Source of the DNA: Pseudomonas sp. GM78 | GTDB taxonomy: Bacteria; Pseudomonadota; Gammaproteobacteria; Pseudomonadales; Pseudomonadaceae | NCBI RefSeq assembly: GCF_000282475.1 | Contig: NZ_AKJF01000019.1 | Location: forward strand, 1-44,915 | DNA length: 44,915 nt | Direction: 5' to 3' | Part shown: positions 8,450 through 16,770 of the stretch, in pieces | Layout: the number at the start of each line of letters is the position of its first letter | Position numbering within the stretch: position 1 is the stretch's first letter | The notes under the pieces: model-generated | The model's database searches: none | What the model saw: only the letters and a program-made list of their open reading frames with translations | Told to the model about the DNA's origin: nothing | Program-made: the position numbers and the translations under genes

Positions 8450-10338
8450 GCCAGGCTGTGATGGTGGCGTTCTATGCGAGGGTATCCTCTGATCAACAGG
8501 CTAAACGCGGCACGATTGAAAGCCAGATTGCCGCGTTGACAGAGCGGATCTGTGGCTGATGGAGCCCAGGTTGCTGAAGACATGCGCTTTGTCGACGCAG
8601 GCGTTAGCGGCGCGACGCTGATTCGCCCACAATTGGAACGGCTCAGAGACCGCGCGGCACTTGGCTTGGTCGATCGTCTCTACGTCCTGGCCCCAGACCG
8701 GCTGTCGCGAAAATATGCTCACCAGGCCTTGCTGATGGACGAACTATCGGCGTGCGGCGTAGAGGTCGTGTTCCTCAATCATGCCATTGGCGTCACGCCA
8801 GAGGAGTCGTTGCTGCTGCAGATGCAGGGCATGATTGCGGAGTATGAGCGTGCCAAAATCATGGAGCGCCATCGTCGCGGCAAGCTTCATGGCGCCAGAC
8901 GCGGCAGCATCAATGTGCTGTCGACTGCGCCGTACGGTTATCGCTACATTCGTAAGCAACTTGATGGCGCACCGCACAGTACGTTATCGACTTGGCGCAA
9001 GCAGCGACGGTCAGAGCCATCTTTCAATGGATTGGGATGGAGCGGCTGAGCATTGGCGAAGTGGTTCGGCGTCTTGGTGCTACTGGCACCGTCACCGCTT
9101 CAGGTAAACCGTATTGGGATCGCAGTACCGTGTGGGGGTTATTACAAAATCCAGCGTACATGGGACGAGCTGCTTTCGGTAAAACACAGGCGCGTGATCG
9201 TTTACCTCGGATACGCGCGCAACGCCACAGTGCGGAAGTGCCCAGGAAGGGGTATTCAACCGTACGTACGGATCCAAGTCAGTGGGTCGAGATATCCGTA
9301 CCGGCAATCGTCAGCGAAGGGTTATTTCAGTCGGTTCAGGAACAGCTTACCGAAAATCGCAAATCGGCTCGTCAGCGCGGTCATGGTGCAGTTTACCTGC
9401 TTCAGGGCTTGACCGTTTGCGGCCATTGTCACTACGCCTATTACGGTAAAAAAGTCAGCAAGGCAGCGGTCAAAGGCCAACGTCGGAACTATGCCTATTA
9501 TCGTTGCATTGGAACCGATGCCTACCGCTTTGGTGGCGAACGCGTCTGTGATAATCAGCAAATACGAACGGATCGTCTTGATGAACTGGTGTGGCGGCAG
9601 GTTGTTGAGCTGCTCGCCCATCCTGGAAGAGTAAAGAATGAATATGAGCGTCGGCTGGGAATCCTCGAAGAAAGAGAAAAAACAGATCCTGATACTGCCA
9701 CACTGGAACGACAACGACTGCAACTCGAGAAAGGCAAGTCCCGGCTCATCGATAGTTATGCCGAAGGTATGATCGACAAAATGGACTTTGATCCAAAGAT
9801 GCGAAACTTGAAGAGCCGTCTGGAACAGCTTGATCGGCAGATTCAGGACTCACGGCGTCATCAGGTGGGTCAACGCGAGCTGTTTCTCGTCATTAATCGT
9901 CTCGAAGAGTTTGCCGCTGCTGTCCATGACCGATTGGGTGCTGTGGATTTCGTCACGAAGCGCGAGGTCATCCGTGGCCTGGTCAAACGAGTCGAAATTC
10001 ATAAGGACGAAATTTTGGTGGTGTTCCGGGTTGATCCGGATCCCGGGTTCAACGCCAGCGAGACGTTGATTGGCTCAGGCACCAGAGAAAAAAGTATGCA
10101 AGATCGTACGCGGCGTACTCTCGCCGCTGCTGTCGAACATCCTGCTCAACGAACTCGACCGCGAATTGGAACGGCGGGGCCATTGCTTCGTGCGCTATGC
10201 CGACGACGCGAACATTTATGTGCGCAGTTGTCGTGCTGGCGCGCGGGTGATGGCTGGCGTCGAGCGCTTCCTGAGTCAGCGCCTGAAACTGACGCTGAAC
10301 CGGGAAAAGAGCCGAGTAGCCGGGTCGTGGATGTGTGA
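8446..10338 (+). pseudogene. Large serine recombinase, two frameshifts
   Basis: The first piece (from ATG 8446) has the resolvase start FYARVSSDQQ with the catalytic Ser at about residue 14. It stops at 8557-8559. The homology continues one frame over from 8552 (DRLSRKYAHQ, the conserved Arg helix; IAEYERAKIMERHRRG) to about 8970. It then returns to the first frame as AQAATVRAIFQWIG, a Recombinase-domain region, followed by a zinc-ribbon (TVCGHCHYAYYG) and a coiled-coil C-terminus. The breaks fit one extra base at about 8551 and one missing at about 8972. About 550 residues would be intact. The frame has no stop inside the element: it crosses the right junction at 10119 and ends at 10338 in host sequence. 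Confidence 0.75.
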
Positions 10339-10492
10339 TTACTTGGGCTATGGAATGAGCTGGCATCAACAGCCAAGGTTGCGAGTGGCGACGATGAGTC
10401 TGCGTCGCTTGCGCGACCGACTCAGGGACCTCTTGCGCCGGGTGCGTAGGCGCTCAATGAGTCACATCGTTGAGCAAATAACCCCCGTACTT
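10118..10492 (+). pseudogene. ltrA: Group II intron reverse transcriptase/maturase, 3' part
   Basis: Continuation of the RT gene after the recombinase element. It reads SPLLSNILLNELDRELERRG, then the catalytic YADD box (CFVRYADDANIYV), then LKLTLNREKSRVAG and the start of the maturase (X) region to RRSMSHIVEQITPVL. At about 10492 the usual continuation (RGW..YF) is absent and unrelated sequence follows, so most of the maturase domain is missing. Frame and content match the 5' part ending at 8114. Confidence 0.8.
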
Positions 10493-10758
10493 GTAATGCC
10501 AAAATCTGCGCTCCTTCCAAACTTCTCCTTGCCTTGGAAAGTCGCGCTTTGTTGCAATAGACAAAAAGGCCGGCAGCACACCGTTGCAGCGTTCATTCGA
10601 CCCGGTTTGATGGTTGTCATGCACAGGGTGCTTTCGAGCCTGCCGCTCTACTCGCGTACTAGTCTACAAACCAGTGCAAGCTGCCCCCTTCGGCGAAAAG
10701 CCACCCATCAGAAAGGACCGCTTTCGGCTGAAGATGCCTTTCGCTAATGGCAGCTATG

Positions 10759-10801
10759 TGTCGCGACCTGAAATTGTTATCACTGAAAAATGGTCGCGAC
10801 A
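10759..10801. repeat. 10-bp perfect inverted repeat
   Basis: TGTCGCGACC at 10759-10768 and GGTCGCGACA at 10792-10801 are exact reverse complements separated by 23 AT-rich bases. Each arm also contains the palindrome GTCGCGAC. No T-run follows, so a dimer-binding operator or recombination-type site is more likely than a terminator. Confidence 0.6.
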
Positions 10802-10895
10802 GCTCGATGGGCCCGCGAAGACTGGGATTGAGGTAGGCAGCAGAAATACATGATGTACCTAGCCAAAAATTCCGATTGTCTATAGGTAAAACCGT

Positions 10896-11093
10896 CTAGT
10901 TCGGAACAGTAAAAGGCTGACCCGGCAGGGCGATCGAATTGACTATAATCGCACCGGTATGACCAGTCACTATTACTGTGGCGACTGGTGCATCGGCCAA
11001 TGGATACGGCATACATGCATTTTGGCAACGTACGTCGGCCCGAATATTCTCCCCTTCAAATTCCGTAGTAGTGTGTGCCCCCCTGAATTCCAA
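10896..11093 (-). CDS. Possible gene fragment, unknown function
   Basis: A 65-residue minus-strand frame reads as plausible beta-rich protein (TEFEGENIRADVRC, VATVIVTGHTGAIIVN). A TTG start at 11093 has a good AGGAGG ribosome site just upstream. The frame also stays open further upstream (RIHVQEAT), so it may be the tail of a larger lost gene. No family recognised; it could be chance. Confidence 0.25.
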   Translation of the reverse strand: MEFRGAHTTTEFEGENIRADVRCQNACMPYPLADAPVATVIVTGHTGAIIVNSIALPGQPFTVPN

Positions 11094-11230
11094 AGTCGCC
11101 TCCTGAACGTGAATCCGCCTGCCTGAACATTCGCCGCTGACCGAGTCTTGCTCGATTGTTAGGGGGCACGTTGCGAGGCGTTGGTCAGTACCTCCTCATT
11201 ATTTTTGTCGAATCTGAGTTCCGGATTGTT

Positions 11231-13942
11231 ATGCGAGTGTCGCGCCTGAAAACATCTATCCGCCCGGACTCACGCCCCTACCTATTGATCTGGTTCAGTT
11301 GCATCGCGTTGATCAGCCTGATTATCGGCCTGGGCAGCCTGAGCCTGTGGCGCGACTTTGAGGATCAGCAACGGACGATGACTGTTCGCACGCAAGTATT
11401 GGCGGCGGCGATTGCCGGTCATTTGGCCAATGAGCTGGAACAGCGCACGTTCGCCATGGATGCCCTGGCCAATCATTTGCTCAATCTGGACTGGCCATTG
11501 ACGGACGCGCAGGTGGGCACCGAACTGCTGCGATTTGTCGATTCCGACCCGCAAAACGGCCCCTTGATGGTCAGTGCCGGCCAGCAACACTGGGCATTGC
11601 CCGAAGCGGCTTTTCAAGGCATCGACTGGCAACCGCCCAAGGATGCCGGTCGTGGTGTCTGGTTTGGGGCCAGCCGGCACATGAACGGGAAACTCTGGTT
11701 GCCGGTCTTTCGTCGCTACGAATGCCCCAATGGCAAGTGGTTGACGGTCGGCGCGCTCATGCCGCTGACGAGCCAGCGTGACTACTTTTCCGGCCTGGGC
11801 TACACCTTCGATATTCCTCTGGTGTTGCTCGATCTACAGGGCAACGTCTATCGACAGCAGGGCCAAATGCCCGAACAGGCGCTTGTTGCCGGTGCAGAAG
11901 GGGGGCAATGGCTGAACAAGGCGTGGGGCGAGGATGTGCTGCTGGTGCGCAAGACCGTCAACCCATATCCCTTGCAGTTTGTGGTTGCCCGTTGGCCGCA
12001 GGAATACCTCGCCCAGTGGAACGAGCAGCGATTCTTCACCCTGATTGCCCTTTCGCTCACCTGCCTGGTGATCTTGTTGGCGTCCTTCGGTCTGGCCGCG
12101 GCCTGGCAGCGCATCGGCCGCAGTGAGCATCGCTACCGGCGGTTGTTTCAATCAATACGCGACGGCGTACTGCTGCTGAGTTCCTCCGGTATCCAGGAGG
12201 CCAACGAACGTGCCGCCAAGCTGTTTGGCGTAGACAACGCGCAATGCCTGGGGGGGCATCGGTTTGTCGACCTTTGCTGCCCCGAACAGTTGAACAATCA
12301 TCAGGCCCCGGCGCTGATTGCCCAGCTGTTGCTCGACGCCCATGACGGTGCCGAAATGTGCGTGACCCTGAAGTTCCGGCGCCTGGATGGCCAAGGGACG
12401 TTTTTCTGTGAAGTGCATTTATCGCCGATCCAACTGGGCAGGAAGGTCTACGTCCTGGCCTGCCTGCATGATATTTCGGTGCAGCAGCAGACCGAGCATG
12501 AGTTGAAGGTTTCGCAACAGAAGCTGTTGGAAGCACAACTGATTGCCGGGCTCGGGGTGTGGTCCTGGGAAGTCGGCGCCGAGAAGGCCACCTGGACAGA
12601 TGAATGCGCGCGCATTTTCGGGCTGCCCGGTATTTCCGACGAGGTCGCCTACACAGACTTCTTCGACAGCATCGTGTCCGAGCAGCGGCACTCAGCCCGG
12701 GAAGCGCTTGACCGGGCGCTGCTGGGCGAGCGGCTGGACATCGAATTGCAGATTCGCCGGCCCGACGGGCACCTGCGCAACATCCTCATCTGCGGCGAGT
12801 TGCGTCCGCACGATGACAAACCGTTGCTGCTGGGGGCGTTGCTCGATATCACCGAGCAGAAGCGCGTGGAACGCCAGTTGAGCGAAGGTGAGCGGCATTA
12901 CCGCGAACTGGTGGAGCTGCTGCCGGAAGGCTTGATGATTTTCCGTGGCTCGCGGGTGGTTTTCGCCAACTTGACCGCGGCGAAGTTGTTTGCCGCTGAC
13001 TCGGTCGAACAGTTCATCGGGCAGAACATTTTCCAGCTCATGGACGCCTGTTTCCACCCGCAGCTGATGGATGATCTCGAGCGGGTCTTGCGGCCAGAGT
13101 ATGTTCCGGCCTTTTTGCCGCGCCATTATCGACGGCTCAATGGCATCGAGTTCGAGGTCGAGATGGCCGCGCGAACCCTGTTGATGGAGGGCGAAGTGTG
13201 CATTCAGGTGATGTTGCGCGATGTCAGCGAACACCGTCGTTTGCAGGGAGACCTGGAGGCGGCCAATGGTCGCTTGCAGCGGCTGTCCGGACAGATCATC
13301 GAGGTACAGGAAAGCGAGCGGCGCCATCTCGCCCGTGAATTGCACGACGATGTCGGGCAACTGCTGACGTGCATCAAGATCAGCGCGGCAGGTATCCAGC
13401 GTCATCTGGACGGCACGATCGAAGCGCGCCAGGGAATGCTGGTGCGCATTGCCGATGAAGCGTTGAGCAAGGTGCGCGATCTCTCGCGCACGCTGCGTCC
13501 GGTGCAACTGGACAGCCTGGGATTGGTCGCGGCCATGCGCTGGCAGATCGATAACTATTTGCCCGATCTGCCGGGCGGTGTGTGCTGCCTGCTCGATTGT
13601 GTCGAGCTGCAACCGCGTTGCGAACCCTGCGTGGAAATCACCCTGTTCCGGATTTTCCAGGAGGCGCTGAGCAATGTGCTCAAGCACGCGGCTGCCGCTT
13701 CGGTGGAGATCAGTCTGGCGCGGGTCAACGACAACATTCATTTGCGGATTGCCGACAACGGACGCGGCTTTGACTATCACGATGCATTGTCGGATGGCAG
13801 TGGCATGGGGCTGATGAGCATGGCAGAACGCGCCAAACTGCTGGGCGGCGAGTTCGTTCTGACGTCGATCCGGGGGCAGGGCACCCGGATCGAGGTCGTG
13901 GTGCCCGACAGGTGTGATACTGAGCGAGGAAACGAGGCATGA
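11231..13942 (+). CDS. PAS-domain sensor histidine kinase, NarL/HisKA_3 type
   Basis: This is a 903-residue inner-membrane kinase. Helix 1 is at about residues 17-41, a periplasmic sensor loop of about 225 residues follows, and helix 2 is at about 268-292. Then come about three PAS-like modules (roughly 300-410, 425-535 and 545-665). The HisKA_3 box contains ESERRHLARELHDDVGQ, with His705 the likely phosphorylation site. The HATPase domain follows with ADNGRGF and GSGMGLMSM. The ATG at 11231 was chosen because the TTG at 11156 lacks a ribosome site. The stop overlaps the start of the regulator by ATGA, so the two form a coupled pair. The signal sensed is unknown; the periplasmic loop has no domain I recognise. 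Confidence 0.85.
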   Translation: MRVSRLKTSIRPDSRPYLLIWFSCIALISLIIGLGSLSLWRDFEDQQRTMTVRTQVLAAAIAGHLANELEQRTFAMDALANHLLNLDWPLTDAQVGTELLRFVDSDPQNGPLMVSAGQQHWALPEAAFQGIDWQPPKDAGRGVWFGASRHMNGKLWLPVFRRYECPNGKWLTVGALMPLTSQRDYFSGLGYTFDIPLVLLDLQGNVYRQQGQMPEQALVAGAEGGQWLNKAWGEDVLLVRKTVNPYPLQFVVARWPQEYLAQWNEQRFFTLIALSLTCLVILLASFGLAAAWQRIGRSEHRYRRLFQSIRDGVLLLSSSGIQEANERAAKLFGVDNAQCLGGHRFVDLCCPEQLNNHQAPALIAQLLLDAHDGAEMCVTLKFRRLDGQGTFFCEVHLSPIQLGRKVYVLACLHDISVQQQTEHELKVSQQKLLEAQLIAGLGVWSWEVGAEKATWTDECARIFGLPGISDEVAYTDFFDSIVSEQRHSAREALDRALLGERLDIELQIRRPDGHLRNILICGELRPHDDKPLLLGALLDITEQKRVERQLSEGERHYRELVELLPEGLMIFRGSRVVFANLTAAKLFAADSVEQFIGQNIFQLMDACFHPQLMDDLERVLRPEYVPAFLPRHYRRLNGIEFEVEMAARTLLMEGEVCIQVMLRDVSEHRRLQGDLEAANGRLQRLSGQIIEVQESERRHLARELHDDVGQLLTCIKISAAGIQRHLDGTIEARQGMLVRIADEALSKVRDLSRTLRPVQLDSLGLVAAMRWQIDNYLPDLPGGVCCLLDCVELQPRCEPCVEITLFRIFQEALSNVLKHAAAASVEISLARVNDNIHLRIADNGRGFDYHDALSDGSGMGLMSMAERAKLLGGEFVLTSIRGQGTRIEVVVPDRCDTERGNEA

Positions 13943-14580
13943 CTGTTCGAATTGTCCTGGTGGACGATCACAACCTGGTGCGCGCGGGTATCCGGGTCCT
14001 GCTGGAAGATTGGGGATATTCGGTGGTTGCCGAGGGCTGTGACGGCGACGATGTCGAAAGGCTGCTGGCGCAGCACAAACCGGACATTCTGCTGATGGAT
14101 ATCACCATGGAGCGTTTGTCCGGGCTTGAGGCGCTGACCCATCTGCGCGTGCATTGGCCGGCGCTGCCGGTGATCCTGCTGTCGATGCACGATACCCGGG
14201 ATTTCGTCCTCAAGGCCATGCAGGTGGGGGCCTCGGCCTATCTGCTCAAGGACGCCGCCGAAGTCGAGTTGCGCATGGCGATCCAGGCCGTGTTGAGCGG
14301 TCATCGTTACCTGAGCCCGAAGATTTCCGGGCGGGTGATCGAGGCCATGACTGCTCCCCGGGCAGCCGACCCCGAAGAGGTGACCCTGACTGCACGTCAA
14401 CGGGAAGTGCTCTATTGGCTGGTCAATGGCAAGACCAACAAGGAAATTGCCTATCAGCTCAATCTCAGCGTCAAGACCGTCGACGCCCATCGCGCGCAAC
14501 TCATGGTGCGCCTGAACATCCGCGACCTGGCGGGGTTGGTGGTGTACGCCATTCGGCAGGGGATTCTGGATCTGGGTTAA
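13939..14580 (+). CDS. LuxR/NarL-family response regulator
   Basis: A 213-residue protein with an N-terminal receiver domain: acidic pair VDDH at residues 9-10, phospho-acceptor Asp54 in LLMDI, Lys in YLLKDA. A C-terminal LuxR-type HTH follows (LTARQREVLYWLVNGKTNKE, then SVKTVDAHRAQLM). It overlaps the kinase gene by 4 bp and is its evident partner. Target genes are not known; the chemosensory operon 300 bp downstream is possible but separated by a REPIN repeat. No intrinsic terminator beyond the REPIN hairpin is seen. Confidence 0.9.
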   Translation: MTVRIVLVDDHNLVRAGIRVLLEDWGYSVVAEGCDGDDVERLLAQHKPDILLMDITMERLSGLEALTHLRVHWPALPVILLSMHDTRDFVLKAMQVGASAYLLKDAAEVELRMAIQAVLSGHRYLSPKISGRVIEAMTAPRAADPEEVTLTARQREVLYWLVNGKTNKEIAYQLNLSVKTVDAHRAQLMVRLNIRDLAGLVVYAIRQGILDLG

Positions 14581-14590
14581 TAACTCCTGT

Positions 14591-14680
14591 TTGTAGGAGC
14601 CAGGCTTGCCGGCGAACCGGGCTCCGCGGTTTGCCGGTTGTATCATCGTTCTTCGCGGGCAAGCCTCGCTCCTACGGGAG
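14591..14680. repeat. REPIN (paired inverted REP sequences)
   Basis: The left arm begins TTGTAGGAGCCAGGCTTGCC and the right arm, read as reverse complement, begins CCGTAGGAGCGAGGCTTGCC; each is a Pseudomonas-type REP palindrome. They lie in inverted orientation about 45 bp apart, just after the regulator stop. Such pairs are mobilised by RAYT transposases; none is in this window. Confidence 0.85.
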
Positions 14681-14891
14681 TGCGCGTGCCTGTGGCTCGG
14701 GCCAGGCGCCCAAAACTGTATAGGTTGTTTTACCTAGTCGTTCCCGGTAATTGGCTCGTAGTCGCTTTCCGTCACCCCCTCTAGACTTTGCCGACAATGG
14801 CGTGGCCTTCTGCCAGCATTTTTCGCTTGCTCGAGCAGCGCTGCCCTGGCAGCAGGCGCCCGCAAAAAAATAAAACGATGGGGTGAGTCTG

Positions 14892-16019
14892 ATGGAGCTG
14901 AATCCGCTGCGCACGGAGGGGCGTAATCCCTGGGTGCTGATCGCAGGATTGTTGCTGACCATCGGGATTTGCAGCGCCCTGGCAGATGCGTGGTGGAAGG
15001 CCGGCCTTGCCGTGCTTGCTCAAGGAACGTGCGCCTGGTTGTGCTGGCGCCGGGTGCCTGTCGCTGCGGTAAAACCTGCCGAAATACCGGTCGAGCATGA
15101 AGACTCTAGCGCTCTCTTCGCCCTTCGAAAGCTGCTGTCGAGCGTCCTGCCCCTGTGGGAAAAGCAGGTTGAACTGGCGCGCACGCAAACCGAAAACGCC
15201 GCTGACGGCTTGACGCAAAAATTCATCGCCATGAGCCGCCAGATGGGTGAAACCATCGCCTTGAGCGCTGACGACAGTAACGGCGATGGCGTCTTCGAGG
15301 TCATCCGCAGTGCGCAGGTCGAATTGCCCAAGGCCGTTACCGCGCTGGATGCAACCCGTGCCGAGCGTGAACATTTTCTGAGTGAAGTCCACACCCTCGG
15401 CAGTGTCGTCGAGGAACTGTTCGGTATGGCTGAAGACGTCGCCAAAATCGCCTCGCAAACCAATCTGCTGGCGCTCAATGCCGCCATTGAAGCCGCCCGC
15501 GCCGGCGAGTCCGGACGCGGCTTCTCGGTGGTGGCCGACGAAGTGCGCAAGCTCTCGACCCTGTCCGGTGCCACCGGGGCGCGCATCACCGAAAAGGTCC
15601 GCGTCATGGGCGGTTCGATGCATGAGTTGATCGAGCATGCCGGGCAAGTCGCCGAGACCGAGCAGGAGAAAATCCGCGAAGCCGAGCACATCGTCAATCA
15701 GGTGCTGGCAGAACTGACCCAGGGCATCGACCGGATGGAGCAGCGGATCACCCTTCTGCAGACCTCCAGCCGCGAAGTGGAACACACCGTCAATGAAGTC
15801 CTCGTCGATCTGCAGTTCCAGGACCGGGTCAGCCAGATCTCGTCGGTGATCACCAGCGACATGCGCCGTTTGCTCGAACGCCTGTACGACGTGGCACCGC
15901 TGGATGCACGCGCCTGGCTGCAGGTGCTGGAGGCCGGCTACACGACGCTCGAGCAAAACCGTATCCATGGCGGTGATACCCAGGCGCAGGTCGAACAGTC
16001 TTCAGTGACCTTCTTCTGA
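14892..16019 (+). CDS. Short methyl-accepting chemotaxis-type protein
   Basis: This is a 375-residue protein. One or two hydrophobic segments lie at about residues 15-60 ([16 protein letters not shown], then [14 protein letters not shown]). There is no periplasmic sensor domain of useful size and no HAMP domain. A signalling coiled coil has its hairpin tip at about 180-205 ([20 protein letters not shown]). The cytoplasmic part after it extends into a variable tail ending [10 protein letters not shown]. It is the first gene of the chemosensory operon. The ATG at 14892 is preferred over the GTG at 14883, because GGGGTGAG then serves as ribosome site. Its short form suggests it reads an internal signal or acts together with the second MCP. 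Confidence 0.85.
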   Translation: MELNPLRTEGRNPWVLIAGLLLTIGICSALADAWWKAGLAVLAQGTCAWLCWRRVPVAAVKPAEIPVEHEDSSALFALRKLLSSVLPLWEKQVELARTQTENAADGLTQKFIAMSRQMGETIALSADDSNGDGVFEVIRSAQVELPKAVTALDATRAEREHFLSEVHTLGSVVEELFGMAEDVAKIASQTNLLALNAAIEAARAGESGRGFSVVADEVRKLSTLSGATGARITEKVRVMGGSMHELIEHAGQVAETEQEKIREAEHIVNQVLAELTQGIDRMEQRITLLQTSSREVEHTVNEVLVDLQFQDRVSQISSVITSDMRRLLERLYDVAPLDARAWLQVLEAGYTTLEQNRIHGGDTQAQVEQSSVTFF

Positions 16020-16049
16020 TCTTCCGAAGCTAAAACCAGAGACAAGCTT

Positions 16050-16418
16050 ATGACAAAGACAGTATTGATCGTCGACGACTCCAGTAGTTTCCGCCAGGTC
16101 GTCGGCATCGCCCTCAGAAACGCCGGCTACAGCGTCGTGGAGGCGTTCGACGGCCGCGATGCCCTCGGCAAGCTGGACGGTCGTAAGATCAATCTGATCG
16201 TCTCCGACGTGAACATGCCGGTCATGGATGGCATCACCTTCGTCAAGGCGGCCAAGCAACTGCCGGCCTACAAATTCACCCCGGTGATCATGCTGACCAC
16301 CGAATCGGGCGAGGCGAAAAAGAGCGAAGGCAAAGCCGCCGGCGTGCGTGCCTGGGTGGTCAAGCCGTTCCAGCCACCCGTCCTGCTGGACGCCGTGTCC
16401 AAACTCATCCTGCCTTAG
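16050..16418 (+). CDS. cheY: CheY-type single-domain response regulator
   Basis: A 122-residue receiver domain with no output domain. Conserved residues are visible: Asp9/Asp10 (IVDDSSS), the phospho-acceptor Asp53 (IVSDVNMP), Thr83/Thr84 and Lys105 (VVKPF). It is the expected phosphorylation target of the CheA encoded two genes downstream. Whether it binds the flagellar switch cannot be told; the operon also encodes a receiver-EAL protein, so this CheY may act as phosphate sink or as output for a non-flagellar process. Confidence 0.9.
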   Translation: MTKTVLIVDDSSSFRQVVGIALRNAGYSVVEAFDGRDALGKLDGRKINLIVSDVNMPVMDGITFVKAAKQLPAYKFTPVIMLTTESGEAKKSEGKAAGVRAWVVKPFQPPVLLDAVSKLILP

Positions 16419-16431
16419 AGGTACGACTGCC

Positions 16432-16770
16432 ATGGCGACGATCAGCCACTTTGAACGCGCTGGAAAACACGGTCTCAGCCTGGTCGGTGAGCTGAATATC
16501 TACAGCGCTGCAACGTTGCGCCAGGAACTCTTGCAAGCCCTGGAGCCACACTCGCAGTTGCTGATCGACCTCGCCGGTATCGAGGACTTCGACACCGCTG
16601 GCGTACAGCTTTTGCTGGTACTCGAACGTGAAGCAGTGCGGCAGGAAAAAGTCGTCAACTTCGTCCGCCATTCCGCCGTCGTGTGGGAAGTGCTGGAGCT
16701 GCTCAATCTGGTCGCCGAGCTCGGTGATTCAACGTCAGGCACGCACGATCAAGCGGAGGTCAGCCAATGA
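16432..16770 (+). CDS. STAS-domain protein (anti-sigma-factor-antagonist type)
   Basis: A 112-residue STAS domain. The ATG at 16432 is used; the frame is open further upstream but overlaps cheY. The motif that carries the regulatory phosphate in SpoIIAA-type proteins (DSSG) appears as DTAG, with Thr55 in the acceptor position, so phosphorylation is possible but not certain. Its stop overlaps cheA by ATGA. STAS proteins occur in several alternative chemosensory operons; the role there is not well defined. No partner kinase (RsbW type) or PP2C phosphatase is in the window. Confidence 0.85.
   Translation: MATISHFERAGKHGLSLVGELNIYSAATLRQELLQALEPHSQLLIDLAGIEDFDTAGVQLLLVLEREAVRQEKVVNFVRHSAVVWEVLELLNLVAELGDSTSGTHDQAEVSQ

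Larger units (their letters stand above)
8115..10119 (+). mobile_element. 2,005-bp serine-recombinase element inserted in the intron RT gene
   Basis: The borders can be read because the host RT gene is recognisable on both sides. Host sequence ends GGCGGCCCGCT at 8114 and resumes CTCTCGCCG at 10118, sharing only the dinucleotide CT. A 2-bp overlap is what serine recombinases leave. The element holds an inverted repeat near its left end, a 60-residue ORF and one large serine recombinase (with two frameshifts), and nothing else recognisable. There are no transposase-type terminal repeats and no longer target duplication. By this symmetry the borders could equally be written 8113-10117. Confidence 0.8.
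6949..10492 (+). mobile_element. Group IIC-type intron, interrupted and truncated at its 3' end
   Basis: The ribozyme part runs from GTGCGCC at 6949 to about 7470. It carries segments typical of group IIC introns such as that of Oceanobacillus iheyensis: the 5' start GTGCGCCAGGCATGG, the AAGGGTGTCGC stretch, GAATCTGAAGGAAGC, and GGCCTGACGAACA. The intron lies directly behind a T-rich intrinsic terminator, the known insertion habit of the class. Its RT/maturase gene begins at 7471 and is split by a 2,005-bp serine-recombinase element. Recognisable intron sequence stops at about 10492, inside the maturase region. No domain V or VI is seen after it, so the copy should be unable to splice or move. 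Confidence 0.8.
10493..11230. other. Long gene-poor stretch between intron remnant and sensor kinase
   Basis: No convincing full gene. It holds a 10-bp perfect inverted repeat at 10759-10801, a weak minus-strand ORF at 10896-11093, and a second inverted repeat (ACCAGTC/GACTGGT) near 10961-10988. The stretch TTGACTATAATC at about 10938 contains -35-like and -10-like words but without the required spacing. The promoter of the kinase at 11231 should lie in the last part. Confidence 0.5.

Noticed and set aside
14591-14680. REPIN considered as terminator or CRISPR-like repeat
   Set aside because: Two inverted REP arms only, no repeat-spacer order and no T-run; it fits a REPIN.
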